Source: Xanthostigma xanthostigma (Eukaryota; Arthropoda; Insecta; Raphidioptera; Raphidiidae). Taken from it: a stretch of DNA of 64,000 nucleotides. Positions within the stretch are counted from its first letter, which is position 1; each line of letters begins with the position of its first letter. Below, piece by piece: positions 1 through 12,600 of this stretch. Location of the stretch: positions 13,308,001-13,372,000 of the forward strand of contig OY754466.1 of assembly GCA_963575645.1 (NCBI GenBank), given 5' to 3'. Position numbers and translations under genes: made by a program. The notes beneath the pieces were generated by a model, which searched no databases, had not been told where the DNA came from, and saw nothing but the letters and a program-made list of their open reading frames with translations.

Positions 1-385
1 CGTCGCCACCTGTTTGGCCCATTTGGTAGCGCTCTGGGTATTCATTCCTTGTTTAATTCCTCGATAACAACCTATGCACCGCTTTCTAACCATTCTACCG
101 TTATCTTTCCTCGGTATCTGTTGTAAAAAGTGACGTTCCGAAGCGCCGTCGGTCGCCGACTGCCACTGCAGTGACGCGCCGACACCTAAAAGCCAAAAGG
201 AGGCCTCGTAAGCGATATTCAACAATTTTAAGTTTTTCTGAAATACGAATGTCTCCGCTAGGCCATTTCAAACAAAATAACATTTAAAACTTGTTTGTCT
301 CTTACGTTCTTTTGACATTTAAGCGGATTTCTTTCTTTAGTGTGATTTTAATTCGCAAAGCACGCACTCGTCGCCTTGTATGGCA

Positions 386-597
386 TCAATTTAGCTTCAT
401 CGCATGGAACAGCTGGAAGCAAGGCGCAACGCATAGCGTGACGTCACATCCATTGCAGTAAAATCGCGACTCTTTCCTGACACCTCTGTTGGTACAAAGA
501 ACACACCGCCTCGTTGGAAATTTCTTTTTCTCCGTTGCTTCGATTCGTTTAGGAAAGCACGCCGCCGCAATTGCCAGTTCAATCCCTGTCAAGTAAA
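386..597 (-). CDS. piggyBac-type cysteine-rich domain segment, candidate 3' exon (A)
   Basis: A minus-strand open segment of about 70 codons ends in a stop at 386. It carries the C-terminal cysteine-rich domain typical of piggyBac transposases: CVLC, a basic RKES stretch, CNGC, LCVAPCF and a final FH. No catalytic DDD transposase sequence precedes it. Just upstream on the minus strand is ACTTGACAG, a possible acceptor at about 590. Splicing there leaves phase 1, which matches the phase-1 donor at 5629 of the upstream BTB gene. The polypyrimidine tract is weak. It may be an alternative terminal exon of that gene (inference) or just a decayed transposon tail. Domain identity is fairly sure; exon status is not. 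Confidence 0.45.
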
Positions 598-604
598 CGT
601 TCAC

Positions 605-3600
605 AGCGATTAATGATCGAGTTGCTCACGCGCGTGCGCAACGCTCTGTGCTACTGCGTACAAAACAAATGACCGTCTTTCTCGCAACTAATCTGTCATT
701 AACTTAGAGATTTTTCAGTTTTGTCAGAAAACCGGGAAATGATATGAATTTTTTTTTAATAGTTATTTTTCTAGCGGATCTATTTTCGTGACTTTTCATT
801 CAATCTATTTTTGTTAAACATTTTGAAAATCATACTTTGAGTGCGGCATTTCACAGGAGGCGGCGTTCAAATTTATTTCATTTTACTTATTTAGTAAACT
901 TAGAACATTCTTGCACAGTTTCTACTAGTTCTCAACGCCTGATTAATATGTTTGAAGCAAGGATAAAAAACAAGTAGAACACTGACACAAAAGATGAGAA
1001 TTTGGCTTTATCGAGCCTACCAACGGCTCCGTTTATTTGAATCTAGCGACTATTCAATGTATTAATTTTTAATTTGTATTTGACATGTGGACGGAGATTA
1101 GACCAAATGTAATGTTGAATCCGGCATTTTTTCATATACCTATTATATAGTAATACTAACAGCATGTAAAATGTAATGTGTTTACGATTTAAATTTCTGT
1201 CACCTGATGTATAGTTTTTTATCAAATTTTAATAGTCGGAGCTCACGAAATGTCGAAAATATTATCTTTTTTATTGTTTTTTTATTTTTTATTGTTAGAT
1301 CAGAATCCGCATACAACAACGTTTCGCGCTGACTGCGATATTAGTCAAAAATTTGACAATAGGACATCAAGATTGTCGAGCGTCTATAATTCACAATACC
1401 ATTGAGACCTTAAAATAATGAAGATAATTACCACAAATATATGTATTTGTTTCCTTTTATCATTAAAAAAAGACAGCCAGTTTTTCACCACGTTTTATAA
1501 ACAGAAATACAAAAACAATACCTAAATACCGACGTTTTTTTTAAGTTATTTTTCAACGATATAACATTCAAAATCTCTTTTTCCAGCGCGCGCTAGATGT
1601 AATGAAAACGTTGCGTAATTGTTAATCGTTGAAGTCATTTGACTATTGAACAACAAAATAAACATATAATACGCGCCACGGATCTAAAAGATTCGAAAGT
1701 TAGTCACAAACAGCGTCGCAAAGGCACATTTTAGAGCCGTTGATACTCCCACCACCTCCCAGCTACCTGCACCGAACATGCACTCGTCGGTGATTGGCCG
1801 TGATCGCTCGTTGCCTTTGTCACTTGTCGCTTACCTGCTTAAAGTACAGTCGAGTACGCTATTGTCAAGTTGTTATTGTTATTTGAGTTTTGTTGAGTTG
1901 CGATTTTGTAGTTTTTCAACAGACTGTATAAGCGCAAGCCCGAATTCGCATCTAACTTCCGAGCATTTTAGATTCATGGCACGTATTATACTGATAATTT
2001 TCACAGTACCCGTAATGACAAAAGAAGGTAACATACAGAGACAAAGCAGTCACTATACATTAGTGTGAAATGGATCACTATACAGGCATGAAAAGCAGCT
2101 ATTTTATAGAAAAATGTGCAAAAAATCATTTTACGCGCTTTTGTTTTGGAAAGCTTTACAATAACATTTTGCAGATCGATTGTATCACAGATTGTCAGTG
2201 TTAGAAGTCTTTGTTGGCTTGTAAACGACCACAGACAGTTTTTTTTTTTTTATAAATTTCAATTTTGAAAATGAGCGTTCACCTGTAGCCGGTAATGTTA
2301 ACAAAAAAACTGTGAGCCTTCGTGGGACGCCTGGCAGATGTGAAACATAAATTCCCGCAAAATTCTAGTAATTAGACTAACAAAATTCCAGTAACTAAAT
2401 ATCGCCCTGTAACTAAATTTTGTCTTGTCATCTAGCTGTCGCTTTTAACAAAAGCCAAATTATAATCCAACGCATACACAAATCAAGCGTCAAACTCTGT
2501 CATCTAACGAAATACTAGTAACTAAACTAATAACTAAATTTCGCCCTATTATCTAGATGTCGCCTTCAACTAAAGCCATGTTTAATTCAACGGACACACA
2601 CAGCAAGCGTATTAAATACGTAACGCCCTCCTATAAAAGTTGCCGCGCCAATTACACGGTTTTACACCTAACCAAACGCGACTTTAGATGTTTCAGATCA
2701 AAATACATGCGAATAACAATGGTTAAAGGAAAAAAATAAAGCCAAATTATTCTTGTTCATGTACTGAAAGCAGAATATCACCTGCTCTCTTTTCGGAAAT
2801 CAAATATTTTATTTCCCGTACCAAATTGTCGCCGTTGATGTCATTATTGAGAACTCGGTCATTGAAAGATGAATATTTTCGCAAGATGATTTTAGTTCAA
2901 TATGTTAATGAAGCAACTAATCTTTACTCTATCTCAGGTATATTCTGATTTTTTCCTCTAATTGTTTTGACTACTGTATCCATACTTGGCTCTACAAATA
3001 AAGAACTATTCTATTCTATTGCAGCTATGACGGTATTCAATTTTTTTTATGAAAAATTGACTTTAAAATACATTTTCGGAGAATTTGTCTTCATCTGTCC
3101 CCTTATAATAAAAATGACGCTTTTTTGTGACGGCTGATATTCGACATGTTAAAAACTAGTAAATATAATTTGGAATATTTTGCGAACATGAAATGAATAA
3201 CATACTCTGTGAAAATGTAAATTGGGATTTTACCTGGAGGCAAAGCCCATTTCAAAATATTCTGTATGGTCGTCCTATACGAATCGATAAATGGACAGTA
3301 TACCAGGTTTCAATGTTTTTATTGTCATTGAGATGATAGTAATCCTTCAAAACGTAATTATATTGAAAGGAAAAAAATCGCGAACGCTGGTCACATCGCA
3401 AAATGTAGCAGAATCATCGACGCAAGCTGTAGTGATATAGTTAACTTTGTTGCTTTCTGCATGCAAACGTCAAATTTGAAATCGATTGAAATCAACGGTG
3501 TATAATCAACTGACAGCTGTCACTTTTTAATTTAATAATTTGATGTCAACAATTACACTTGATCTACTAACAAATTTAAGTACTGTACAACACATATCAT

Positions 3601-4074
3601 GCTTCTTCGATTTTTCAATGACGTAACTTCCATTATTGCAAACAATAAATATTTACAATAATACGTAGCGCGCAATGCTTTACAAAATGACACGGTTCGC
3701 ATAGGAGAGTTCACTGAAATGCTGAGTAGATGGCGCATAGTCGAAGTAAAGTTCCTGCACCCTTCTTTCCAAATATATGGCCACTCGATCCGGCCATCGC
3801 CTTGACAAGGCCTCCTGTGCGTCTCATTCACTTTCCACATGCAGTAGCGGCGGTTCTCTCTTCTGAGGTTTATAAGGCTGATGCATTTTTCCCATTTAAC
3901 CTTCTTTTACAAACATTGTAAAAAATTTAAAAACTTCACTTCTCTCACAATTTCATCTCGTATTTCATCTTTATCGAAATTCATAATTATTTCCCAAAAG
4001 TTCAATTCGAGATTTAGCTTTTGCAGACCTTCTTAATGTTTTTTAATTTATGAACAGATTTTGTCACAATTCGA
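605..4074. other. non-coding stretch, no gene recognised
   Basis: AT-rich DNA with no recognisable protein. About 2360-2610 holds two diverged, head-to-tail copies of a roughly 120-bp unit containing 'taactaaat...cgccct' and 'agccaaat...caacg'. Around 2985-3020 a TTCTATTCTATT-type tail after AATAAAG looks like the 3' end of an old non-LTR element. A GC-richer patch at 1680-1960 could be a promoter or first exon, but no product can be named. If the BTB gene uses the 386-597 segment, this stretch is intron. Confidence 0.4.
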
Positions 4075-4417
4075 TCAACAAAATGCCCAACACTTGTTGA
4101 CAGTGTGATATTTCTCAAAACAGACGCCCTTGTGGAGGGGAACCTTGCAAAATGCGCAGATGTATCTTGTATCTTTTCTTTTTTTATTTGCGGCACAAAC
4201 TTTGCAAGGTTTCTGTGGATATTTTTTTCTCCCCGTTCCAACAATGGCTTCCAGCGTATGTTTTCTCATATCGCCACTAAGTCTCTCACCAAAGCAATAT
4301 CCATGGAGAATTGGAGGTCTTCCTCTCACTTCTTCCACTTGACATTCCTCATCTTCAGCTTGCATGCCAGTGAAGTAACCAGCTGTTTGAAGAAGAAATG
4401 TCTTGAACCTCATTTTT
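4075..4417 (-). CDS. piggyBac-type cysteine-rich domain segment, candidate 3' exon (B)
   Basis: A minus-strand open segment ends in a stop at 4075. Reading down, it has an acidic linker, an ERLSGD segment, then CKVC, a basic KRKDTRY stretch, CAFC, PLHKGVCF and a YHT end. This is the zinc-binding C-terminus of piggyBac-family transposases, without the catalytic domain. A reasonable acceptor (TTCTTCTTCAAACAG) lies at about 4418. It restores the reading frame from a phase-1 upstream exon, as the BTB exon ending at 5629 would supply. It differs clearly in sequence from the copy at 386-597, so the two are not a recent duplication. Either an alternative terminal exon or a transposon remnant. Confidence 0.5.
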
Positions 4418-4467
4418 TCCACACAGGAAAACAGAACACAGTAGTTTACAGGAATAAATATTTCCAT

Positions 4468-5628
4468 GAACTGCGCAGTTAGGAGTTCGCATTTTTAAAA
4501 ATACTGCGCATGATCAGTAAATTAACGTAGCCCGCCACCTGTGTATTGCCGCGGAACTACGAAAATCAACCTAGCTTGACTAAAATGTGTTAAGAAGTCG
4601 TAATTCTGAATTTGTTTTTAAATGGTCGTCATTTTGATTCTCATAAGTCAAACAGAAACAATAGAGATTTCCCTGTTTTTAAAAAACCTTTCAATATTCT
4701 TTTGTTTAGTATATTTTGTTTTAAAAGCACTGTGATTGTTAAAGACATGTTTTTCATTATATATATTTTTTTAATTGAAAATCGGTAAGCGGAACATTGT
4801 ATTTCATAACACCTAATTTAAAATGGCCGCAACTGTATTCAAACTGTCATTCACTGATTATGTGTTTTGTAGCTTACATAATGTATCTACAGTAAGTACA
4901 GATAGTTCCCGATTTTACCGGTTATTATTAATTCATTACTTGCGTCAGCTCGTAGAGCAAAACCCTAGGATTATGTGAGTCAGTAAGATTTTTTCGTCTG
5001 AACTGGTTTTGTATCAATATTTTAGTCCCAATATTTTCGGTATTAGCGATAACAGTCCCAATTACGGTATCTATTTTTTCTTGAAATTTTTTATGCATGT
5101 TTGTAACGAAGTTAACCATTTTTTTTACCGACCATAATTTATGAATCCAAATATTATCAATTATTAAAATAGGAGCATAACAGTAGTTATTCTTTGTAAA
5201 TAGAAATAAAGTTCAAATACAATTGACCGATCACTGTACCTATTGATGAATGCAGATCCTGATATGAGTCTCAGTATTTCAGTAATGCAGTTTCGATTTC
5301 AAAGCACGCTTAAAATCAATCAAGATCCTGAGATACTTGAAAAAAGAATTCATTAAACGAAAACTCATAAAGGGAAGATTTAACGGTATGTTTAGCATTT
5401 AACTAGTATGTTTTCATTTTAGATTTTGTTGATAAAAAACAGCAACTGCTTGTATATTAAAAATAGACAGATACAGATGCTTTCAATCAATCATTATTGA
5501 TTTCTGAATTGCGTTTCATTAGTCAAATGTAATGTAAAAGAAACCGAACGATAATTACAATATGCAGAGAATAATTTCAGTTTGAACACAGCTGCAGACA
5601 CTGAAAAAAAATATGGTGTGTCACTGAC
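4468..5628. other. probable intron of the BTB gene, no recognised content
   Basis: AT-rich DNA between candidate exon B and the second BTB exon. A 63-codon minus-strand open stretch at 4928-5119 resembles nothing I know. No repeat family seen elsewhere in the window was recognised here. Confidence 0.4.
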
Positions 5629-8600
5629 CTTGCGTTACGGCGTCTTTGCTGTCGCCCATCATCATGCTCGTTCCCGCTTGAGGTTCATCGTCCAGTTCTT
5701 GTAAAACCGCATCCGCCGGGAAATCCGAATCGTTCAATTTAGGATCGTCCGGTAACGGGTCGTCGCTGTTTATCACATAAGATTCCTCGGGTTCCAGTTT
5801 CAACGTCGCGATCATATCGTCCGACGGTAAATTCACTTCCTCTGGTTCTTGCGTCACACTGCTTTCCGTTATATCGACGTACGGTCGTTTTGCGGGGTGT
5901 ATCGCTGTCGAAGGAGAACTTTTTTGTCTTTTCGACGCGATCGACGACTGTTTGCGAGTTATCTGTGACGGAACGGGTGAAGGCGTAGATTTTACTCTAT
6001 TTACATTGCGGCTGTTTGACCACGTTGAACTTTGTGAAGTGGTGCTGTTGCTTGAGGCGTTTTCGGTTGAGTCTTTCTGTGAATTTTATAAAAACACTAA
6101 TTAGTCATAAGCTGACCATTTATTTTTTATCACAAAATGGGACACAAAAAAGTAATACCTAGGTGTGTTTGTTGATAAAGTATAAATTCCCAAAACGTCT
6201 GTCGGCAATTGGACTTTTGAATGAAATTTTTTTTGTCATAAATGGAAAGATCGTATATAAGTTTTATAACAAAACTATTTTTCTTTTTTTTATTTTCGTT
6301 ATAATTCAAAAGTTATATCAAATTAAAAATAAATTTTTGTACCCAATTCCGAGAACGCGCCGACATTTCCCGAACATAATGTGACGTCATAATGTTTTAG
6401 TCAATACACATGTAGAAGCCATTGATAGCATACTGCGTATAGGACATTTTACCATTATGACGTCACAACTGTCAAAAACAATTTTAGTGCGTTTGCAGTC
6501 ACGTGATTTTTTTAAATATTTTATCAATTTTAAATTGCTTATAATTAATTTAAAAAAAGTTTTTTGAAAGTTTTTCGCATCGATTATCAATATTATTTAT
6601 AATAAAGTTTTAAAATACAATAAAAAAATCGATAATTATTTTTTTTTCAAAAGCATAATTCAGAACTCATTGAGCACAATCAGGTATTTAATGGTCAAAT
6701 TCATGTCCGTAAAGTTAGCAGAGAAGTTGGAGCAGAACAACTGTTTCTAGCACTGATTAATTAAGGCTCACTAAAGGCTACTTAAATGACCTAGTGCGAA
6801 ATTAAATGCTCCCATATATACTGCACAAAATCATGTTTATTAATATCAACTTTCAACATTAGTTCTCTGCTAACTTCTCGTTTAGTTAGCAATATGTATG
6901 GGAGCATTTAATTTCATACTAGGGTATTTAAATAGCCTTTAATGAGCCGTAATTAATCAGTGCTAGAAATAGTTGTTCTGCTACAACTGCTCTGCTAACT
7001 TTACTGACATGTCAAATTCTCGAGCTTTTCGGATTATTTGAACATGGGTCAATAAATTTTAAGGTTCTAGGAGTCTAGAACTACTAGAACCAAGTTGTGT
7101 CCGAAAAATTCTACATTGCCCAGACGCTTCGGAAGTTCAGAACTTCATAAAAAACACATTTAATAATGATTAATGATAATTCTACCGTAAAAAGGCAAAA
7201 GGCAGTAAGTGACCAACTTATGAATTTGAGTAAATCAAGATTTACTAAAAATGTCTTGATCGTCCAGAATTTTAGATTATGGAAACCAAAACATGGGGGA
7301 AACATTTTTTAAAGACAATAAAATTATTGCTGCAGCACTTACTGCTGTCGTTGGCTTCAGTATGAACTCATTTTGTCAATAAATGTCACTTACTGCCCTT
7401 TGCCTTTTTAGGGCAGAATTATGGGTTTAACGTTTCTTCCTCGATATATCAGATATCACTCGCATCATTACTATCTTCCATTTACCACTTTCATACAGTG
7501 TAAACTCTTTATAACGAAACTCAAGGGACCGAGCATTTTTTATCGTTATAGAGAGTTACCGGTATATGGAGTGAAGAAAGAAAAACAACCAAATTAACAA
7601 TAATCTTCAATGTACTGTATAATCTCTTTATAACGAATTTTAAGGGACCGAACATTTTTTTCGTTATATGGAGGGAAGAAAGAAAAATATCCAATTTTCA
7701 CAAAATTAATTTATTCCAAACACATATACCTATAGTTTGTTAAATTTGCCTGACGTTTTTCGCTATGCCAATATTTGTTTTGTATTTTAAGTATCTTATG
7801 CATGCCTTGGGATGTGGTGGAATAATCTTCATTAAATAATAGGAATTTTTCAATAAGTTTGGCGTCATCAAGTGCTTGTTGAATAGATGGTGATGGTTCA
7901 GAATGGTCCTCTTTATGTCTGTAAACATTTGCTGACGCCTAAATATGAACATATTTCTTCGTAATAGAGAATGGCTGTTGCGTTATAAAGAGGGTATTAA
8001 TGTATAGATTTTAAGGTAAACCAACCAAATCGTAAAAATTTCGACGTTATAGGGAGTTTTTCGTTATAACGAAGGCCATTATAAAGAGTTTACACTGTAC
8101 TTTTTTTTAAAATTCAACTTGGTTAACAATATGCCAATGGAGGATTTTCTTTTCGTATTGTGAGGTATTACAGAACACCATAATATATGTATAAACACAA
8201 AATATTCGATTCTTATTTCTTGGAACTATTTTCTGTTCCCGCCACGCCCTTGTAAATCAAACTGGGTAAAATTTCACTGATTTTGGTGAATTTTGAAACG
8301 GGGTGGTGTCAATGCGATGGCGTTTTTTTGCGCTAAAATCGTTAGAACTCATTCAGTGAAATTTTACCTCAAACTGAAATACAGACAGACACACGAATAG
8401 GAAATTTCGTAAAATTAAATCTTATCTATTATAATATCTGGTGCACAGGTTTTTACACATATTTTTGCGAGAACTGAATTCCCGTCTCTTTTATAACACT
8501 TCGTATTAAAAAGACAAACGGACGTACCGTACTTCCTCCAGTTAGTCCTTTAACTTGTAGTTGTTCGGCAGTTTTTATAAAGTCTGGTAAATCTTCCTGC

Positions 8601-8887
8601 CTTACATTCACTTCACCTTGGTACATAAATTGTAAAAGATTTTTTAGCGCCAGAAAACTAACGTCTTTAAGAAACACTATAGGATGTTGGCATGGATTGC
8701 CTGAGAACATTTCTTTGAAGTAGGGGCTGCACACCGATAACACAACACGGTGAGCCTGGATCTTGCGACCCTCCGCCGCTAGGGTCACGTCGACCAGCGA
8801 TGAGTCTTCAAACAGTGAATGAAAGCCTGATGAAAGGTTTTTATGGAACTCGTTCCAACTTAACGAGAACTGCTCGCCGGCGGCCAT
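5629..8887 (-). CDS. BTB/POZ domain transcription-factor-like protein, 5' exons (partial)
   Basis: Coding exons, minus strand: 8887-8528 (120 codons, starts ATG) and 6076-5629, with donor and acceptor in phase. Exon 1 is a complete BTB/POZ domain of the insect ttk/lola/mod(mdg4) type: FSLSWNEFH near residue 7, [33 protein letters not shown] and a closing VKGLTGG. Such BTB domains dimerise and join variable C-terminal DNA-binding domains. Exon 2 is Ser/Thr-rich with a basic patch (KRQK, KRPY) and then an acidic tail, as in linkers of this family. It ends at a GTCAGT donor in phase 1, so the C-terminal exons lie further left; 4417-4075 and 597-386 fit in phase. Intron 1 (6077-8527) holds three transposons. 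Which BTB gene this is cannot be decided without the C-terminus. Confidence 0.85.
6207..6660. mobile_element. MITE family M1, copy 1
   Basis: About 455 bp, one of four copies here (also 13449-13903, 17984-18420, 60324-60778). The ends are short inverted repeats (GGGCTTTTGAA / TTCAAAAGCC) and each is bordered by AATT, either a target preference with 4-bp duplication or part of the repeat. Internally it has GTGACGTCATAATG and CATTATGACGTCAC facing each other. Non-coding. Lies in intron 1 of the BTB gene. Confidence 0.8.
6701..7014. repeat. fold-back (long inverted repeat) element
   Basis: Two arms of about 130 bp (6701-6825 and about 6890-7014) are near-perfect inverted copies, with GTTAGCAGAG, AGTGCTAGAAA-type and GGGAGCATTTAAT blocks in each. 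The spacer is short. It would form a long hairpin. No coding capacity. Within BTB intron 1. Confidence 0.75.
7050..7141. repeat. remnant of repeat family M6
   Basis: A fragment with 'agttgtgtccgaa...cagacgcttcgg' is the reverse-oriented relative of repeats at about 46935-47105 and 62738-62890, which start 'gaactcccaaa.cgtctgtcggcaat'. Confidence 0.4.
7496..8097 (-). mobile_element. Tigger/pogo-type element remnant
   Basis: Bounded by TA dinucleotides with inverted ends CAGTGTAAACTCTTTATAACG. Internal minus-strand sequence at about 7740-7950 reads, with lesions, as the end of a Tigger transposase ('[11 protein letters not shown]'). A partial end repeat is duplicated at about 7614-7690. A second copy is nested at 52563-53064. 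Confidence 0.7.
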
Positions 8888-9669
8888 CGTGTCATTTGTG
8901 GTCGGATCGAGTAATCAGAAGATATGGCGAAATTCAATAGTCTTCATCAAGTTGACAACAGTAAATGTACGTAATATCGCTACCAGATATTCATGCAATT
9001 TGCAGCAAATAACAGACATTTAATTATAAAAATAGCGAGTCGTTGTGTTCTTTATTTCAAGTCGGATAGTTCTAAGTCATGATCACAAACTGTAACTTAT
9101 AATTAATATGGCAGTCTTCATCGAACGCCGTTTACGAATAATACTAATTTCATTGGCAAAATTTAAGTACGTCTTTTCACTGCAACTATTTCTGTCGTAT
9201 AACTGTATTGCAACTAATAACTTTACGACTGATAAATTATCTGATGTTAGAAAAATTCATATAAATGCAATCCAAAATCACCAAAATGGCTACTTTGAGC
9301 CCAAAAAAACGAAGCGTCTTTAATTAAAGGATACCGTAGGGGAAAATGTAGAAAACTATTACCACAACAATTTGATAAATTGGTTCGTCTGAATTAACTC
9401 TACAGGAAGAATTTCTACACAAAAAAGAACACTTTGCGGTTTGAATGTTGGTATTTTGGCTTAAAATGCGCAGAAGCAGAAGTTCTTTCTGGGATTTAAA
9501 AGTTTGACTTTTCAGTGAAGTTGCGTTATTACTTTTTATGGATATTACATTTTGGAAAACCTGGCGGCTGGCATTTTAGTATTATAAAAATTCTCAAACG
9601 CAAAGAAGATGTATAGATGATTCTTCGATTGAAACGCTTAAAGTTATATTTTAATGACAGGTTGCAAAT
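8888..9669. promoter_or_regulatory. shared 5' region between BTB gene and HELQ
   Basis: The BTB start codon (8887, minus) and the HELQ start codon (9670, plus) diverge across 782 bp, so both promoters and 5' UTRs should lie here. No TATA box or specific motif was recognised. A 71-codon plus-strand open stretch at 9108-9323 looks like chance. Confidence 0.4.
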
Positions 9670-12600
9670 ATGACAGAAAAGCCACCATCACCAGTTTTGT
9701 CCTTTACGACCAAAAGAAAAACAGGCCTTTCGTTGAGACGTATAAAAAATTTTGGTATTACAATTTCACAGTATTTCATTCATATTTAGATGCAAGAATC
9801 CTTATCATGTAATAAAATTGATTAATATTTTTAGGAAATGGAAAGCACAACACCGATGTAAATAAACTTCTAAACAAAGTTGATACACCAGAAGCTGAAA
9901 AAGGAAATAAAAGGAAAAGCGGAGAGGTGCCTAGTTTACAGTTATCGAAAAAGAACGTTAAAAATAATACAAACATCGAAAGCCAGAACGAAAATAATAT
10001 TTCAAAAGCCAAGAATAGCATCAGTCTTAAAGACGTCAATACTAATAATTTAAAGAAAACAATAAATGTTAGAGTTTCCGGTTTAAAAAAGTCTTCAAAA
10101 CCATCAAAAATTAATATATCAACTCAAAATACTCAAACTGAAACAAAACATTCTGTATCAGAATCTCTCGAGGAGTATTTTAGTGAAGACTTTTTAATTA
10201 GTGAGGTAAATTTAACACAAGATTTATTTTCTAATCAAAGCACAGTTGATAAAAGTAATGAGATAAAGTCGACTGAAAACAATGTAGGTTCTAATAAATT
10301 GGAATATGATAAAAGTCCTCTATTATTTTCGGATGAAACAGATCCTTTTGACAATCTATTACTTACTTCTGTTTTGACGCAAGAAAACACAGTCGGTGTT
10401 GATACGGGATCAAAAAATTTGGAACATACTAATGTAGACATTAATAAAGCACACAATTCCAATATTAAACTTATTTCAAGAAAAGATCGTGAACACGACC
10501 CTTTAATGAAACCTAAAAAAAATGTTATAGATAATATTAAAAGTTTAAGTCAAAAGTATGGTCTAAATTTAAACAAAGATTTACAATTAATAGAAGATAA
10601 TAGTATAACAGTGATCTCCAATTCAGTGAAAAATTCGCTAAAAGTGGAATTAATTAATAATGCTCCTGAAAATGGGGAATTATGGAAAGACGCGTCTACT
10701 ACTCGTCGAGAAGAAATCGATTTAATTTTTAATAATCTTGAGAACTCTATTCTTGACATTAAATCAGACGATACTACTGTTAGATTTGATCGTAGCTATC
10801 GTAATGACAAACCTTTGGCCTCAGACGAGTCATTTCATATAGTGGACAGAATCAAGAAGCAACTGTTAAATAACGCAAACAAAACCATTGATGTTGATTG
10901 CGATACGGAAGTATCATTTGTGAAGGACGATGGTCTCTCAATTCCAGTGGAAGAACCCTTTTATGGCCTGCCTGCTAAAGTTGGAAGACTAGTCTTGAAG
11001 AATAAAGGAATCGAAAGACTATATGGTAATATATTTATTGATGCGTAAACAACTAATCTCGCTCCCTCTCCCAACTAAATTTTATACGACAGTAATCTCC
11101 GAAAATGGATGTGATGAAAAACCAAACCAGCCAGTGCCCACGTCAGTTATTCCACTGAACTGTACAGGCGCGCGCGTAGAAAAATATTTACACATACTAT
11201 AGGAGCACTGGCTGGACATAATAAAAACACAAAATGTTTACACATGTTATACGAGTACTAACTGGACACCAGAGCTGGGCAGTAGTTAACTACAAAAGTA
11301 GTTAACTTCTTTTATTGGAAAAGTAGTTGTACTCTAACTACTTTTCTCCACGTAGTAGTTGTACTCTATTATTTTGAATATTTATACAGTAATCACAAAA
11401 AGTAGTTAAAAATGTAGTTAACTACTTAGTTCTAACTACTTTAGGTAATCTAACTACTTTTTTGTAATCTAACTACCTATTTTGAATTTTAACTACTTTT
11501 AAAATAAATAAATAATGATTTAATCGTGGGTAAAATTGGACGAAATGTACTTATACATATAATAACGACACGACATTTCGGCCACGATATCTACCCTTTT
11601 CAAATGAATATAAATCAAAAATTCTACAAAAAATAGTAATCATTGAAGAAAATAAAACTAACAGTAAATTATAAAACAACTAACAGACTAGAATGTCAAA
11701 AAGAAATATTAAAATATACAAAACTTGATGACAATTGACAGTAATATACCTAGCTATATATTTTTTCTACGTTGTCAATTGTTTTTTATCTTAATGTTAT
11801 TTTTGTTTTCTCCTATGATTCTTAATTTTTAATGTTGTTTTTTGTATAAAATTTTTGATTTATATTCATTTGAAAAGGACTAACATCTTGGCCGAAACGT
11901 CGTGTTGTTATTAAGTATAAGTATATTTTGTCTGTTAATTTGGTAATTTTTTATTATTTAAAATAATTTTCATTTTGCAAATCTTTATCAATAGTTTTTT
12001 AATGAAAAAATCATGTTTATTTGTAATTTTATAAGTATCTTAAACAAAATACACTTTATACCTATTCTTAACGTTGCATCTTTTTTATTTTGCGTTTATT
12101 TGTTTATGTTGGGATATTATGTACAGATTGTACGACATAAATACAGAGATTTATATTATTATTATTATTATAGTAGTTAAAAAAGTAGTTAAAATTTTAA
12201 CTACTAACTACTAGTAGTTAGTAGTTCAACTACTTTTAAGAACGAGTAGTTTAACTACCAAGTAGTTTAACTACTTTTTTGCTTAAGTAGTTAGTAGTTA
12301 TACTCAACTACTTTTTTCAAGTAGTTTGCCCAGCTCTGCTGGACACTCATGTACATACAAGCATGTTAATTAGAGTACTGACTGAACATACTCACCTCAC
12401 AACTACGAGGTGTCACCGATTGTTACAGCTATCTGAACCTGGTACCAGTTAACGTTTTCGATTTATTTTATTAAATTCAGTTGGTATTTTCACCAGTTCT
12501 CGGAACATGACGAGAGTACGAACTCCATGTGTACAAATAGTTTCCTAAAATAAAAGATCGCTAACGTTCCGTTTGTACCGAAACGATGGAGGGGAATGTA

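Noticed and set aside
1778..2068. 96-codon plus-strand frame with a hydrophobic stretch (ARIILIIFTVPVM)
   Set aside because: Could be a first exon with signal peptide, but no partner exon, homology or clear promoter was found.
3553..3840. 95-codon minus-strand frame as another BTB 3' exon
   Set aside because: No cysteine/histidine pattern, no good phase-1 acceptor.
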